From: Acanthopleura granulata
Taxonomy: Eukaryota > Mollusca > Polyplacophora > Chitonida > Chitonidae
Assembly: GCA_016165875.1 (NCBI GenBank)
Contig: JABBOT010000004.1
Coordinates: 8,239,642 to 8,303,641, forward strand
Direction: 5' to 3'
DNA length: 64,000 nucleotides
The notes under the pieces are model-generated. The model had not been told where the DNA came from. It searched no databases and was given only the letters and a program-made list of their open reading frames with translations. Below, piece after piece: positions 12,601-21,103 of this stretch (within the stretch, counting starts at the first letter, position 1; each line of letters opens with the position of its first letter). The translations under genes and the position numbers were made by a program.

Positions 12601-15040
12601 GCTGACACCAACTTAAAAATCAAATGATAGATATACTATAGTAAAGGAGAAGAGGGTTAGAGTGGCAGAAACAGGGGGATAAGACCAAACACACCAAAGA
12701 TTGCTCTAAATAATTTCAGCTCCTACATCATGCTCCACAGGAATATATATACATGTCGAACCCAGCTGGTTTACAAAAACCTTTTCCATCCCTGATCACC
12801 CCAATTAATAAACAAAGGCAAGCTCTTTGCTTACCTTTGTCAAATATTTTCCCAGGATAAGTGTAATGGTGTACATGTATATAAGTTGCCACACTGGGCA
12901 CAGCATGTTATAGGGGTCAAAATCATTTATCATAAAAGCTTAAAGCTGTAACATGCAACTAAACAACTGTATGGATTTATGTATTTTCATGTGACAAAAA
13001 GGGTATAAAGAAATCATGCTAAGCATAGATGCAATCATACATGATAAATACATAAATGTGATAAAATATGAATGAATATGTTTACACATCCCACAACTAT
13101 ATTTTGCAAATGATATCGAAATAATTTATTACCATGTTTTTTGTTTTTGTTTTTTTTTGGGGGGGGACAGAAACCTGTCAACACTGGTAAATGTACTTAA
13201 GATATTTTCTGTCAAAACAGATTTAAGTGTCTGTTCTGTTAATGGATTTCTTCATCTTTGGGTAAGATTTTAACCTAGTAGATTAGTTACTAAAAATTTG
13301 AAACCACATGGTCTTTGAATGGTAGTGGGTCTAGTCTAGTGTACTTGAAATGACAATTACAGACAACACGTGCATGACGATGTACATCTCATACATTATA
13401 CAGAGTTGAACATCACTTGTCAAGAGTTCACAATTTCTCAGAGACAATCCCACTGCTTGCACTATATGTTTTATTTTACCAAAAGAAATCTGAAGAAAAA
13501 GGAAAAGAAATGACCTGCTCTGCTGAAGCCCTAAATTACAAGATTTCTACACCACTACTAGGTGAGAAAGCCATCGTCTATTTACTTTATCAGCAAGTGG
13601 ACAATAGAGAGCTGACAATGGGAGATAAACTTCTAGATTAAGCGCACGAAATCATTGGCTATTGGCACACGATCGTTGCACATTGCCTCATGACCGCTGT
13701 ATATCATGTCTTGCAGAATATCATATGACCATGTATTGACCAATGGAAGCCAAGTATTACTTTGTGAGGTATAAAAATTTTCTTATTCAATCATCCAAGT
13801 CAAAAATATATGCATATATGCATAACTATGAAAGCAGATTATATTCTAACTATATTTCCTTGCTCATGACTTACACAGGTAACTTTTCAGAATTCCAGAG
13901 CAACATTATTTCCAATGGGTTAAAAACTGCTTCAAACCAGTGATAATTATGGTTAGTCCAGCATGTGCAGTGATCAATTTTTCACAGACAAAATTTCTCA
14001 AAATGCACTGCACAGAAAAAGAAAACAAATAGATAATCAGTCTTGTATGTCACCTCAGTTATTCAGTTCAACACTCAAAGCTGAAGTTTCTTGAAAATTA
14101 AAACCATCATGTTAGAGTGTCAAAGGTAACATAAATACAAGTAACCTGAAACTTGAAAGCTCATAGTACTAATACTATAACGAGAAAGTCTAATACACTA
14201 CATGAAGGCCTACAAAGACCATTCACATCACTGCCAACTACACATGTATGCAACGTCTAAGCAAAATCTCTGCACGAAAAGAATGGAAATGACACTGTTC
14301 ACAAAATCAGCAGATTTAACATGCAATAAAGACAAACTACAAAGCCTAAGCGTTAACAAAATTCACGTACCCTTATGATGTTTCCTGCGGCCTTGGTAAT
14401 TCAATACATAATAAATATGTTAAAGTTAATGCACACACAAACAATTAAGTCAAAATCAAATGAGTATACACACCACCAACTGGATGAAATCATTAGAAAA
14501 GTAAATCTGATCACACCAAATGAGTTACTGCAGTACCAGTACCACCAAAAAAAGTTCACTCATCAGCCATCAATAAGACCATTCAAATTTTACTTGGATA
14601 AAAATATCATTAGGCTGTATGTCATTGAAATAAAAAAGGTGTATTTTACCTGATGGGATAGCAAGTGCTATGGTGACCGTAAAGGTAACATTGTGTGCAC
14701 CCGGTGGAAGAGGAGTCTTGGACTTCTGTTTTCGTTTTGCTGTAAACACGACCTCTCCACTGCAACTACTCTTTGGTCGTCGCCTCTCTGGTGACTCATC
14801 TTTTTTCCCACTTGTTGGTCGTTTTGAATGCTCATCATCTTCCCTGGAGTCATCTTTGCTGGTAGACTGTGAGCTTGTCGGTCTAGAAGCAGGTTTGGAG
14901 TTTGCTGCCACATCCTTTTCTGAAGAAGACTCATCAATCTTGATTTTAATTTCGCTTCCTGTATCAGCCACTTCTTCTGAATTCTCCACTGCCACTGGAG
15001 ATGTTTCACCCTCTACTGCATTTTCACTGGTGGAAGACAT
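487..15040 (-). CDS. CFAP92: CFAP92/KIAA1257-like ciliary protein, 5' eleven coding exons (3' end outside window)
   Basis: Reading the minus strand, eleven coding exons join with every phase consistent: 14650-15040, 12348-12467, 9458-9701, 7444-7589, 6326-6484, 5957-6116, 5020-5219, 4094-4252, 3581-3770, 1074-1186 and 487-648. Together they give 2044 nt (681 codons plus one base). Residues 1-170 are acidic, Ser/Lys-rich and probably disordered. Residues ~190-300 (motifs YYHLEYYLLPDD, TWVAWTH, LELRIWD, ARFDRPKAFR) resemble the DUF4550 region of KIAA1257/CFAP92. Residues ~355-505 are a charged linker. From ~residue 508 a conserved C-terminal region starts, with PVRTAILFAG, TCRLDSPV, GVEDAFVSV, MQKKELNPL and KPTLFGDDLEDEK. 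The family is annotated as cilia- and flagella-associated; its biochemical role is poorly known. The name comes from remembered family motifs, not a search. No stop codon is reached, so the C-terminus lies left of the window. Confidence 0.8.
649..1073 (-). other. CFAP92-like intron 10
   Basis: 425-nt intron; nothing else recognised. Confidence 0.6.
1074..1186 (-). CDS. CFAP92: CFAP92-like coding exon 10
   Basis: Residues ~590-627: CNPVYCKYQFYKQPEHKSIG, HNRNIYWDDISVCLT. Acceptor GTTTTCAG|GT, donor ACAG|GTAAGG. 113 nt, phase 2 in and phase 1 out, exactly bridging exons 9 and 11. Confidence 0.84.
1505..1675 (-). mobile_element. tRNA-derived SINE-like repeat, family B, copy 1
   Basis: Inside CFAP92-like intron 9. 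On the minus strand GAGTTCAAATCC looks like a Pol III B box. On the plus strand an A-rich block (AAAAAAGAGAAAAAGCTAAAA) precedes it. The same order, CTTCATGGTAA / A-rich block / GATTTGAA / CAGGTATCAT / GTGTARCAAGGA, recurs at 28150-28335, so this is a dispersed repeat. The SINE assignment rests on the B box and A-rich block only. Confidence 0.6.
1676..2640. other. Intronic sequence between repeat fragments
   Basis: Holds a small internal duplication around TTTCCTGTCATGTGACCTC (1719-1743) and TTTTCTGTCATGTCACCTCC (1802-1822). A further B-box-like string on the minus strand lies near 2210-2235. No exon seen. Confidence 0.4.
2690..2815. repeat. Dispersed repeat segment shared with 28375-28490
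   Basis: TTCTTG(T/C)AGATTTGTAATCC, TGACA(T/A)CA, GGAGCACCAGG and AGCAGTATTTAGA(T/G)GTGA occur in the same order at both loci. It may be the far end of repeat family B, with ~1 kb of extra sequence between the halves at this locus. Confidence 0.6.
2848..3345. repeat. Imperfect tandem repeat, ~140-bp unit, ending in a GGAC microsatellite
   Basis: Anchors CAAAAACTGTA at ~2930, ~3073 and ~3208 are each followed by a TATTTTGAA/GTTAACA-like block, so the unit is about 135-143 bp and present three times. Each unit carries a CAGACAGAC-type string. The third ends in GGACGGATGGACGGACGGAC (3274-3293). Similar CAGA/GGAC-tailed repeats are common in bivalve genomes (recollection, not searched). Confidence 0.65.
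3581..3770 (-). CDS. CFAP92: CFAP92-like coding exon 9
   Basis: Residues ~527-589, one of the most conserved-looking parts: LTCRLDSPVAGVEDAFVSVA, MSEMQKKELNPLIFKIHAA and MPETPLSFKELKE. The alternation of hydrophobic strands suggests a C2-like beta sandwich. Acceptor TGTCATCTAG|GT, donor AAAG|GTTAGC. Phase 2 out. Confidence 0.87.
4094..4252 (-). CDS. CFAP92: CFAP92-like coding exon 8
   Basis: Residues ~474-526. A basic linker (HRRSKTDTVSAAEVERIKKY) leads into the conserved-looking PVRTAILFA that opens the C-terminal domain. Acceptor TTTTTCCAG|AT, donor GCAG|GTAATT. Confidence 0.83.
4300..4365 (-). mobile_element. SINE family A, short 3' fragment
   Basis: TTTGTTTATTAATTGATTG, then TTAGCACCATACTCAAAAAT, matches the 3' end of family A seen at 19085-19150 (TTTATTTGATTGGTGCTCTG, GCCGTACTCAAGAATATT). 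Only the tail is retained. It sits in CFAP92-like intron 7. Confidence 0.5.
4366..5019. other. Rest of CFAP92-like intron 7
   Basis: Unique-looking intronic sequence. The short ORFs here show no recognisable domain or repeat. Confidence 0.4.
5020..5219 (-). CDS. CFAP92: CFAP92-like coding exon 7
   Basis: Residues ~407-473, strongly basic and Ser/Pro-rich (SRDRKHQGSSK, SRKPSPAQPRAK). Acceptor TTTTTCTCCCAG|AA, donor GATT|GTAAGT. Phase 2 in, phase 1 out. Confidence 0.78.
5220..5956 (-). other. CFAP92-like intron 6
   Basis: 737 nt between exons 6 and 7; nothing recognised. Confidence 0.5.
5957..6116 (-). CDS. CFAP92: CFAP92-like coding exon 6
   Basis: Residues ~354-406, charged linker ending VIVKEKNNDGAVQDAR. 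Acceptor TGCTTGCAG|AA, donor GCAAG|GTACAG. Leaves in phase 2. Confidence 0.78.
6326..6484 (-). CDS. CFAP92: CFAP92-like coding exon 5
   Basis: Residues ~301-353, hydrophilic linker rich in Ser, Lys, Pro and Arg. Acceptor TTTCATTGCAG|GA, donor AATG|GTAAGC. Codon phase 1 on both sides. Confidence 0.8.
6485..7443 (-). other. CFAP92-like intron 4
   Basis: 959 nt between exons 4 and 5; AT-rich, no feature recognised. Confidence 0.5.
7444..7589 (-). CDS. CFAP92: CFAP92-like coding exon 4 (DUF4550-type region, C part)
   Basis: Residues ~252-300: HSVTVTKDVLLQLFSHKLEL then RIWDSKDKCSTRARFDRPKA. This is a beta-rich, C2-like pattern (K-V/L-E-L-R-I-W-D). Acceptor CTGTTTTTCAG|CC, donor CCAG|GTGAGC. Confidence 0.87.
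7590..9457 (-). other. CFAP92-like intron 3
   Basis: 1868 nt. Contains a C-run at 8961-8974 and several ACATGTA strings. No exon or mobile element recognised. Confidence 0.5.
9458..9701 (-). CDS. CFAP92: CFAP92-like coding exon 3 (DUF4550-type region, N part)
   Basis: Residues ~171-251. Contains a basic stretch KKRKRVF and the conserved-looking block YYHLEYYLLPDD, followed by GIAAKIYMERHDP and WVAWTH. Acceptor TTCTTACAG|AG, donor CACAG|GTAAGA. Ends in phase 2. Confidence 0.85.
9702..11721 (-). other. CFAP92-like intron 2, right of exon 3
   Basis: AT-rich intronic DNA with short A runs (for example near 11185). No exon recognised. Confidence 0.45.
11722..11955 (-). mobile_element. tRNA-derived SINE family A, near full-length copy
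   Basis: On the minus strand it opens with TGGCCGAGGGGGTTGGTGC, a tRNA Ser/Leu-like Pol III A box. A degenerate B box follows (~11900). The body reads, on the plus strand, GACGGCGGCCAGCATTATGG, CAGGTTGC, CCCACGTATGGC. The 3' end is a TTTATTTATTTC tail. The same body is found at 19085-19290 and, in part, at 18815-18990 and 24604-24720. Confidence 0.75.
12348..12467 (-). CDS. CFAP92: CFAP92-like coding exon 2
   Basis: Residues ~131-170, acidic then Ser-rich (DPDSDSDGETES...). Acceptor CCTCCAG|GT, donor AG|GTACTA. Enters in phase 1 and leaves in phase 1, matching both neighbours. Low complexity makes it the least certain internal exon; the neighbours would not stay in frame without it unless they were joined at the same phase (120 nt, so it could be skipped without a frameshift). 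Confidence 0.7.
13395..13735 (+). repeat. Dispersed repeat family C, copy 1
   Basis: Shares GAAATGACCTGCT, GCCCTAAATTAC, GAACATCACTTGT and ACGATCGTTGCACAT-like blocks in the same order with the reverse complement of 25785-26150. It lies in CFAP92-like intron 1. The short ORF across it aligns with an ORF in the other copy but carries no known domain. Probably a non-autonomous transposon; ends not defined. Confidence 0.65.
13736..14649 (-). other. CFAP92-like intron 1, left of exon 1
   Basis: AT-rich, no further feature seen. Confidence 0.45.
14650..15040 (-). CDS. CFAP92: CFAP92-like coding exon 1 (start codon exon)
   Basis: Residues 1-130. ATG at 15040-15038, in the context GGACAATGT. The encoded segment starts MSSTSENAVEG and is dominated by Ser, Glu, Asp, Lys and Pro, then ends in a hydrophobic strand (NVTFTVTIALAIPS). 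Donor GTAAAA follows at 14649-14644, phase 1. The exon probably extends upstream as 5' UTR to ~15080, where TTGTTTCTTTTGAAG|G looks like a 3' splice site. Confidence 0.8.
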
Positions 15041-15080
15041 TGTCCTTTACTGATGTTTGTTCAGCTTTGCCCTTTCCATC

Positions 15081-16421
15081 CTTCAAAAGAAACAATTCTT
15101 TGCATTTTATTTATTTTTCAGTTACAAGAAAACAAATGTGGACTTCTGTTTTAATTATTGAGTACAATTTGTGTGCACGTGTCAGTGTTACTGACCAAGG
15201 TGTTGAAAATCAAAGTAGTCTTCACCCTGAATGGATGTAATGATGTACATGAAAACATGAAATATAGGATGATTACCCAAGTAAATTACCTCCCTTGTGG
15301 TCATTATATTTACAGATGAACGCTCATTATATGGCAAGCTCTGTGCATGCAATGCAGAGGATTTTCTTCTTTAGGTGAGGTACATGTAGGCCTACTGACA
15401 AAATGTCATTTAAATTCACTGGTTCTTTTAGCTCATTTACTTCGGCCTTAAAGGTAGGTCCTGTCATCAGCTTATGCCACCTTATATTAAGTCCTGATCA
15501 AACCCACAGTGCTAATATTCAATCCACACTAGATTCATAGTACAAAAGTTAGTACAACTAAGTACAAGTTGCACACAGTTTGGACTGGATATATGTGGTA
15601 AGGCCACTTTATGAAAAGCGGTAAGGTCATACCAGTGCACAAAAAGAAATCATAATACAGAGCTAATTCTTGTGAAATATGGGGACTAAAATCAGCAAAC
15701 TTGGGGTAAACATTCGGACACATAGAAAAAAGCAAAAGTGAAGTGATGTCACAGCTGCTCTGAGTCAATCATCAGCATTCTATTTGGAGACCAAATAGAG
15801 GTACAGGAAAGAAATCAAAGCCGATTTAATGCATGTGACATAGACTTTGACTAAGTTTTTACCATGAACAATGAAAATTAATATGCGCGATGTACTATAG
15901 GAAAATAGGAAATATAGGGTCACTGAGAATCTGCTTGAGGGAAGAGTTCAAGTAATCTTGTCAGTGTTTGTCTTCACAAGGTACACGTTTTAAACAATGA
16001 ACACTATACATATGGCCTTTAAAATTAACAGACTCATGCGTCACGGCAGCTCTAATGTTAGTGTACAGAATATGATATACATCTCAATAACTTTTTCTTT
16101 TTCTGTTTTCATCCATTAAATGTCTTACTGAATTTTTCCTGATTTAGTGCATGTAAATTATCTCCACTGTGCATGGGAGAATACATTTGATCGAATAGTC
16201 TTTCGCCAGTCATATAGTTACAGTTGTATACATATTCCGGGGACAGTGCGATCGTGGAGTCCTAAGCGCAGCAAGCACCGACGTTAAGTTCAAGTTTCTT
16301 ATGCGGTATGTCATACATGTCAACCTGAGTAAAACTTTTAAACTTTGTTGGAAAAGAATCCGTATAAGATGATACAGGCCTAAAACAATTTCTTGTAATG
16401 CAATGCCTGTCATTTCCTTAC
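15081..16421 (-). other. Upstream flank or 5' UTR intron of the CFAP92-like gene
   Basis: If the 3' splice site at 15081-15082 is used, this is an intron ending at a donor (GTAAGGAAATG) at 16421. Nothing else recognised. Confidence 0.4.
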
Positions 16422-16560
16422 CGCTTGATCAAACCAGTCAGTTACTTTCCCCTATTTTGTGCCTTCTGTGTACGTCGTCCTGAGTCGCCTGTTGAGACTA
16501 ACCAACGCTGACACATGTTCGGGCCCATTTACACCCGAGTCAACAAACGTATCGATCCGT
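16422..16560 (-). other. Possible non-coding first exon and promoter of the CFAP92-like gene
   Basis: A good 5' splice site on the minus strand (AAGCG|GTAAGG, junction 16422/16421) lies ~1.3 kb upstream of the acceptor at 15081. The local sequence is richer in CpG (TACGTCGTCC, GAGTCGCC, ACGTATCGATCCG). I cannot place the transcription start. RNA data would decide. Confidence 0.3.
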
Positions 16561-17192
16561 TATGGAAAATAGCTCTAGACCAAAATAGAAGTAAATGTTG
16601 ACTGAATAGTGCATAATATCTTATACCATCAAAAAGAATGACATCATTAAAGTCAGATAGCTGAGCAGATTTTATTGTAAACTATTTACAATTATTCAAT
16701 CGTTGCTAACTTTAACTCGGAGGAATATACCCAATCGCACAATCTGTTGCTACAACACAAATCCCCCAACCGCTCGGCTTTCAAGCGTTTGACAGTTGAC
16801 AAAATACATATACTCTACATGTGAACGAAAGACGAATGGAAGTAAACCGGGTTGGGTTACGTTTGTCATTTCATTTCAAGGCATATGCCTTTGTGAAACA
16901 AAATAATGAATTCAAGTTAAGGTTTGTTTCAAGCATCCAACGCGATTGATCAACTGACAACGGACAGTCATTCGGACTCCATTTTCTTATTCTTAAGGCC
17001 TAGCCAAACGTGCAAGATTTTAGTGCGATAGCAACGTCAGCGGACTCTACAGCTGTCGAAATTTTTGTGCTTTTCATATTTGCTGTAATATTGAGTGAAA
17101 TGTAATTATATACACCACAAGGCGATCCATAGCGGTGGGGAAAAACACAACAATTTGTATGTCTCCTCCAAAATTTTTCGGCTAGTGTGGAA

Positions 17193-17265
17193 GGCCGGTT
17201 AGCTCAGTCGGCAGAGCGTCGTGCTAATAACGCGAATGTCATGGGTTCGAGCCCCATATCGGCCA
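17193..17265 (+). tRNA. tRNA-Ile, anticodon AAT
   Basis: The 73-nt gene folds perfectly: acceptor GGCCGGT/ATCGGCC (one G-U pair), D arm GCTC-AGTCGGCA-GAGC, anticodon stem TCGTG/CGCGA around loop CTAATAA (anticodon AAT at loop positions 3-5), variable loop ATGTC, T arm ATGGG-TTCGAGC-CCCAT, discriminator A. The A box (TAGCTCAGTCGG) and B box (GGTTCGAGCCC) needed for Pol III are intact. Runs TTTT (17274-17277) and TTTTT (17282-17286) follow as terminators. No intron. The A34 is expected to be edited to inosine to read AUU, AUC and AUA. Confidence 0.96.
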
Positions 17266-18814
17266 AGCCTAAGTTTTGTTCTTTTTGTTTGCTGTGTTTT
17301 ATTGTATGTATGATGATTGTATCTTTTAGTGTTATTATTAGTATTATTTTCTGCAAAACTGTGGCACGTTTCCGGCAAAAATAAAACAATGACAAAAATG
17401 CCCAAAACTTAAGTATGCTTCTAGGAAAGTCATGAAGTGCTCGGTAATTTTTCTGATTTTCAGTCTTTTGGATTTTAATGTAAAATATTTAAAAACAAAT
17501 TCCTCCCACACAGATACATCTATCAATGAAGGTGCATCCAAAAATTTTCAAATGCATCCCATCTGCTTAACCTGGGGTCTCTGCAACACTGTATGGGACT
17601 AGGGACTGCAGTTTATTGTGGATTTGGCTGACAACCTGAAAACAGTGTAATCTTTGTGTCTTGTTACCGGCTATGTATGGTGGCCCATATACTACATTTT
17701 CTTGTTTTCTGAAGTTTTGTAACATTTCCTTCAGTTTCCACCTGGGTAGAAAAATTTTCATCAGGATGGAAACAGTTCTTAACTGAGTGACAGATATCTG
17801 CTCTCATAAGAACTACCTTTTCACCAGGGTGGAAATCAGATGAAAAGTTACAACGTCAGAAAAAAGGGAAATGTTGTATTTGGGCCACCGTAGCTATGGG
17901 CAAAAGATCAAAGATACATTGTCTCCATGCTTGTCTCCATACTACATGTAGTCCCAATGAATACAAGTGCCAACCTCATGGTTCAAATCTAGTGTATTCC
18001 TTTTCATTCTTGCCATCTTCTTTTGGCTTCTGTTATTGCTATGAAACAGAACAATTTGTGGCACCTTTGCAAATTTTCAGAAACCACTAAAGTGAAGTGT
18101 CTGAAACCATTTCATTTACTTAACATGTGGACATTGTGAAAGTCTTCATGAATCTGATTAACTAAGGTTAGAACAGGTACACTGAATCAGTCTAGCTACA
18201 GTGTATTCAATCCGTCATTGGGGAGGGGGCTTTGGGCATGGATGCCTGAAACTAAATTTCTGCACTTTTTTCTCTGTCAGTGACTAGGAACAGTAGTTTA
18301 AAGGAATACGTCAAGACCGTAGGTATCTGATAAGGTTTTCTTTCCTTTCACTGGTCTGAACATATTGTAGCATGTTCATATTTGGTAATGGTACTCTACA
18401 TATGCTACGGTTTAAGCATTTCCCCATTCACCCCTACTAACCCATTGCACTTCTGTGTTCAGCTGTATTAGGTATATACACACAATCTGAGAGCTCAAAT
18501 CCCACTGTATATATCGATGTATATTGATACAGTACATACTGATAATTACAGAGATCCTACATACAAGTGCTTGCAGTTTTGTCACATTTTTCTACTCTTG
18601 GACACACAACTGAAGTGCTCAGGTGCAGAAATTCTGCATGAACACATTTAAACTAAGGTTTCTTTAATCTTTGTGGTATTAAATACATTGGACTGAATTG
18701 TTGAAAGTGTTTTTTTATGAAAACAAGAAGGGCCAGCTTACTTGTTCCTATTACCTTCATAAGCATTGCTGTAGAACAGGTTATGGTACTTCTTGGCTTA
18801 GGGTGGTGAAATTG
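17266..18814. other. Intergenic DNA between the tRNA and SINE cluster
   Basis: Pol III terminator runs at the left edge. Otherwise no gene or repeat that I can support. A CACC(T/A)GGGTRGAAA motif recurs at ~17740 and ~17823. Confidence 0.4.
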
Positions 18815-18990
18815 CTTGTTCATCCATCCTGCACTTATATGTCACTCTTGGTGTCACTTACATGATGGTGGCCAGCATTATGGGGGGGGGGAGGAAACCA
18901 GGAAAAGCTCAGGCAAACCCATTACCATCTGCAGGATGTTGGCACACCTTCCCACATATGGCGGGAGAGGAAGCCAACTTGAGTTGATAC
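18815..18990 (-). mobile_element. SINE family A, internal fragment
   Basis: GATGGTGGCCAGCATTATGG, then GGAAACCAGG, CCATCTGCAGG, CACCTTCCCA and GGAAGCCA follow the order of the family A body at 11770-11880. It contains a G run (18882-18890). Confidence 0.65.
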
Positions 18991-19084
18991 CAATTATATG
19001 AATAAAAAAAGAAAGAGAGTGGGGATTTGTAGATAGGGAGTCCTTTATATACACTAGTTGTGAGCACTATATTTCTGTCAGGTT

Positions 19085-19290
19085 TAGTATTTATTTATTT
19101 ATTTGATTGGTGCTCTGCGCCGTACTCAAGAATATTTCACTTATATGACGGCAGCCAGTATTATGGTGGGGGGAAACCCACAACCATCTGTAGGTCGCTG
19201 GCAGACCTTCCCATGTATGGCCAGAGAGGAAGCCAGCATGAGTTGGACTTGAACTCACAGCAGCCAGCATTGGTGGGAGGTTCCGCAAGG
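19085..19290 (-). mobile_element. SINE family A copy
   Basis: TTTATTTATTTATTTGATTG tail, then GCCGTACTCAAGAATATT, GACGGCAGCCAGTATTATGG, AGACCTTCCCATGTATGGCC and GCATGAGTTGGACTTGAACT. The minus strand gives an intact Pol III B box (GAGTTCAAGTCC). The tRNA 5' end is truncated or diverged after ~19290. Confidence 0.75.
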
Positions 19291-19774
19291 CCCCACATCA
19301 GCTTTAGTAGAATATATAGTATGGCTTCACTAATAACATTCAAATCGAGTGCAAGGGTTCTCCAGTATGTGATTGGGTGGGGCATTGTGTGTCTTTGGCT
19401 TGGCTTTCCAGCAAGACAGTACTATAAATATGTCAGCACTGGGTCTGACCCAATACGTCCGGTTTGATGTGAATGAAATAATGTTGAACTCCCTATTAAA
19501 CACCAATCCAACAAAATGTACTTTTTTTTGTAAAATGTTCCTTTGTTAGGTTTCAGACTGTTCAAAGCCAATATAATTCCAACAGATTTTCAAGCTTAAA
19601 GTTCCCAATTCCTAACCTTACAAAGAGCTCATACAAAAATAGCAAAAACAGTCCATTCAAAAGGCTTTCAATTGTAAAATATGCCTACCCACCTACCTCC
19701 TTTTGGTATAAATTTTAGATAAGTGATATAAATATAAAACTCAGTTTTAACTTTCTATTGGTATTTAGCCAGCG
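19291..19774. other. Intergenic DNA
   Basis: A string near 19450-19500 (GATGTGAATGAAATAATG, TTAAACACCAATCC) may be another repeat tail. Nothing firm. Confidence 0.3.
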
Positions 19775-20470
19775 GTTTGAATCAAGGTGAGAACAACCAG
19801 TTTTTCAATTTCTCTGTGGTTACATGCCGTCTGCAGGTTGAAACAGCAAGTCTTCAGTTTCAGGGTTATTACATGCCCAGTTTCAAGGATTGAAAAAGCC
19901 AGTCTTCGGTCTTCCTGTTGTTGCGTGTCCAATCTTGAAGTTGGAATAGCTGGTCTACAATTTGTTATTACATGACCTATCTCGAAGCTGGAGCAACTGG
20001 TTTCCAGTTTTCCCATTTGTCACATTCTTTATGTCTGGGTCAGAACAACCGATCCATAGTTTGCCTGTTGTTGCATTCCCTATGTCTGGTTTGGAACAAC
20101 TGATCCACAGTTTCCCTGTTATTACATACACTATATCTGTATTGAAGCAGCCGGTCCTTAATTTTCTGGTGTTGGAACGACTCCAGAGTTTCCCTGTTGC
20201 TCTATATGCTATCTTTGTGTTGGGACAGATGGTCCAGCACTTCCCTGTGGTGGAACCACTGATCCCTTGTTGCCATTTTGCTACATGCGCTGTAGTTAGA
20301 ACAAACAGTTCACTGTTGCCTTGTTATATGAATTACATGTATCTCTAGAGGGGAAAAAATGGCTTACCTGTACCATTATTTGTTTCCTTGTTGTTACACA
20401 CTCTATCTCCAGTAGGCAACCAGAAATATGGAACAACCAGTCTACAGTTTCCCTGTTTTTACATGGTGTC
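19775..20470. repeat. Degenerate ~50-bp minisatellite
   Basis: A unit of about 50-51 bp with consensus elements GAACAACTGATCCACAGTTT, CCCTGTTGTTACAT and CTATGTCTGG repeats about thirteen times with heavy divergence. The clearest adjacent units start at ~20031 and ~20082, exactly 51 bp apart. Because 51 is divisible by 3, it leaves a 128-residue open frame (19962-20348) that I regard as fortuitous. Confidence 0.75.
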
Positions 20471-20718
20471 ATCTCTTCCTCCAAATGCAATGCATGTATA
20501 TTCTATCACAAGAAGTTGCTATCAGAAAAAAGGCCTATCCCCTTAGGCAGGGGGTTAATTGAGAGTAGAAGCAAGATTGCTAATATTCAAGTTTATGACC
20601 TTATTTAAGACGAGAACCTAGGTTTTCTGATTGCAAGTGGTCTAACCTCTTGACCACTGTACATTAATGTGGCTGATCATTCAAAAAGCAACCATTAGGG
20701 TAACATTTTGTAACACAT

Positions 20719-20724
20719 TTTATT
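20719..20724 (-). terminator. Candidate poly(A) signal of FBXO7
   Basis: AATAAA on the minus strand, ~170 nt beyond the FBXO7 stop codon. Cleavage would be expected at about 20690-20710. No closer canonical signal was seen. Confidence 0.5.
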
Positions 20725-20894
20725 TCTGTCAAGACAAATATTTAATAAAAACACTTCTATGTACATGTAACAAGAAACAAAACCTCTTTATGCCAATAAT
20801 GCAACAAAACTACTTTTCTTGCAGTTTTTGTGAGTTGATATTTGCATTGTACATATCACAGCTGAGATACAAGTGGATTCAGCAAACTGCAAAG

Positions 20895-21103
20895 CTACAA
20901 AAAGCGCGGGCTCATCCCCCCAAAAAAGGGCCGTCCACCACCGTACCTCCCTCCATGCTGGGGAGATCTTGGCCGACTTGGGGGAATGCACATGTTCATA
21001 TCAGGGTCAGGTCCCATGGGGTCAAAACGTGGCTGCAAAAGCTGTGGGTGAGGCTCTGGTATAATAAGTCGCCCAGTTCCAGGGAACACTGGATCGGGGA
21101 AAC
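20895..21103 (-). CDS. FBXO7: FBXO7 coding exon 10 (C-terminus, stop)
   Basis: Residues 463-531, ending with TAG at 20897-20895. Contains FPGTGRLIIPEP, LLQPRFDPMGPDPDMNM and a Gly/Arg-rich end (HGGRYGGGRPFFGGM). RFDP-x-GP matches the human tail. Acceptor TGTTTGCAG|GT. Confidence 0.95.

Noticed and set aside
16690..17040. Possible RFX X-box for the ciliary gene (GTTGCTAAC at ~16703, TAGCAACG at ~17028)
   Set aside because: Each is only a half-site; no full palindromic X-box was found.
19060..19467. 135-residue open frame
   Set aside because: It runs through the SINE copy at 19085-19290 and has no independent domain.
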